Notes under the pieces: generated by a model | Seen by the model: only the letters and a program-made list of their open reading frames with translations | Told to the model about the DNA's origin: nothing | The model's database searches: none | Shown: in pieces, positions 63,221 to 64,000 of the stretch | Layout of the letters: each line of letters opens with the position of its first letter | Numbering within the stretch: position 1 is the first letter of the stretch | Translations under genes and position numbers: made by a program | From: Trichormus variabilis 0441 | Lineage (GTDB): Bacteria > Cyanobacteriota > Cyanobacteriia > Cyanobacteriales > Nostocaceae | NCBI RefSeq assembly: GCF_009856605.1 | Contig: NZ_CP047242.1 | Coordinates: 5,584,501-5,648,500 of the forward strand | DNA: 64,000 nucleotides | Reading direction: 5' to 3'

Positions 63221-64000
63221 ATGGTGAGTTTTTTCCCTCAACCTTATCCAGATGAAATTTTATATAGTGTTATTGCTCGTTATCACATTAGAAGTGGCAA
63301 TACGAGTCCAAAAATTACATTACAAGATTTATTTAAGTCACAGACTACTGTGGCGACAGTAGATTTACCATCGAACCTTAGTAATTTAATTAAAAACCTA
63401 CAATTTATCTCAAATTACCAAGTTGAAGAGTTGATATATAAACATACTCTCTACCCTTTATATAGCCCTTTTTTGCCAGCAAACAGGTCTAGTCAGGTAC
63501 TGGAATCTATGAAAGGAGATTATGGGGGAGATATTCATACAAGAGCCGGAATTATGGCAAGCTCAATTACTATGCCGAAATATTTGCGGTTTTGTCCAAC
63601 TTGCTGGGAAGAAGACTTAAAAAATTATGGCGAACCTTACTGGCATCGCATCCATCAAATACCAGGGATTTTAGTTTGTCCATTTCATGGTGAAGTTTTG
63701 CAAGATAGCCTAGCTCCTTTACATGGTTTTAATAAGCATGAATATTATGCAGCTAGTACAGACAACTGTTCTATTACTAAAGAACCCAGTATTCTTAGCC
63801 CTGACACACTGAAAAAATTACTAATATTAGCCAAAGATTTTTGGTGGTTACTCAATAGTGAAATACCTTGCCAAGAGCCACAGTGGTTTCGCAAACAGTA
63901 CACAAATCTGATGATTGAGCAGGGTTTTGCAACTCCAACTGGTCGAATTTACCAGAACAAACTACTAGATAATTTTTTGTTCTTTTATGGTCAAGAAATG
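63221..64000 (+). CDS. tnsD: TnsD-like TniQ-family target selector, 3' end outside window
   Basis: An open frame of 260 codons starts at ATG 63221 and runs off the window. It begins MVSFFPQPYPDEILYSVIARYHIRSG and has the same zinc-finger set as the tniQ at 56956: C125-x2-C128, H142/H145 in YWHRIHQ, C153-x2-H156. Since the element sits next to glmS and a shorter TniQ is already present, this is most likely the glmS-tail-binding TnsD, which should have a longer C-terminal DNA-binding domain beyond the window. The two proteins are clearly paralogous but divergent. Confidence 0.85.
   Translation, partial: MVSFFPQPYPDEILYSVIARYHIRSGNTSPKITLQDLFKSQTTVATVDLPSNLSNLIKNLQFISNYQVEELIYKHTLYPLYSPFLPANRSSQVLESMKGDYGGDIHTRAGIMASSITMPKYLRFCPTCWEEDLKNYGEPYWHRIHQIPGILVCPFHGEVLQDSLAPLHGFNKHEYYAASTDNCSITKEPSILSPDTLKKLLILAKDFWWLLNSEIPCQEPQWFRKQYTNLMIEQGFATPTGRIYQNKLLDNFLFFYGQEM

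Larger units (their letters stand above)
52094..64000. mobile_element. Tn7-like CRISPR-associated transposon (type I-B CAST), glmS-inserted, extends past window
   Basis: The element begins with TGTGGAGG and three phased 18-bp repeats, followed by tnsA, tnsB, tnsC and tniQ, then cas6, cas8, cas7 and cas5, a short CRISPR array, a small regulator-like gene and a second TniQ-family gene. All tns and cas genes run in the same direction, away from glmS. cas1, cas2 and cas3 are absent, consistent with a nuclease-free Cascade used for targeting. Family knowledge indicates two modes, glmS homing through TnsD and RNA-guided insertion through TniQ plus Cascade. The layout matches published AvCAST from Anabaena variabilis. 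The distal end is outside the window. Confidence 0.93.

Overview
The window looks like the chromosome of a filamentous, heterocyst-type cyanobacterium of the Nostoc/Anabaena (Trichormus variabilis) group. The evidence is petB/petD, psaC, chlB, homogentisate phytyltransferase, glmS and minCDE genes with cyanobacterial sequences, very frequent GCGATCGC (HIP1) octamers, and heptanucleotide tandem repeats typical of Nostocales. No tRNA or rRNA gene was recognised.

Positions 1-15,100 are mostly housekeeping: the start of ctpA (truncated by the window edge), petB-petD, an anti-sigma-type kinase, a GDP-mannose dehydratase plus glycosyltransferase, rpmI-rplT, a solute-binding protein, a TPR protein, a copper amine oxidase, a two-component system next to a secreted repeat protein, undecaprenyl diphosphate synthase and a ferritin-like diiron protein. 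Positions 15,500-23,700 are more accessory: a DUF4126 membrane protein, a hydrolase/SDR/flavin-disulfide reductase trio, a group II intron-like scrap, a small phosphatase-like protein, an NB-ARC/TPR STAND NTPase and a GIY-YIG protein. Positions 24,000-45,200 return to core genes: chlB, a hybrid PAS kinase, a fused aminodeoxychorismate synthase, holA, a LuxR-type regulator, hpt, a fused cobA-hemD, a DUF1537 kinase, minCDE and fmt. Positions 45,350-49,640 hold a large NTPase with eight homogenised TPR units, a MITE-like inverted repeat and a 12-copy 21-bp tandem array, followed by psaC and glmS.

The main accessory system starts directly after the glmS stop codon. It is a Tn7-like CRISPR-associated transposon (type I-B CAST) running from about 52,094 past the window end. 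Its glmS-proximal end has a TGT terminus and three TnsB-site-like repeats in exact 20-bp phase. It encodes, in one direction, tnsA, tnsB, tnsC, a short tniQ, then cas6-cas8-cas7-cas5 with no cas1, cas2 or cas3, a three-repeat/two-spacer CRISPR array, and a second TniQ-family gene (probable tnsD) cut by the window edge. The expected logic of such elements is that TnsD homes to the glmS tail, while TniQ plus Cascade directs RNA-guided insertion through shared TnsABC. The layout strongly resembles the described Anabaena variabilis AvCAST, so the CAST itself is probably not new.

The least explained part lies between the CRISPR array and tnsD. A small ribbon-helix-helix-like gene on the minus strand ends two codons after a perfect A AAA AAG slippery heptamer, with an AGGAGG element upstream and a short hairpin downstream. 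A -1 shift opens 64 more codons. Two near-identical 19-bp repeats lie between this gene and tnsD. This could be a frameshift-controlled regulator of the transposon, or a gene damaged by one indel.
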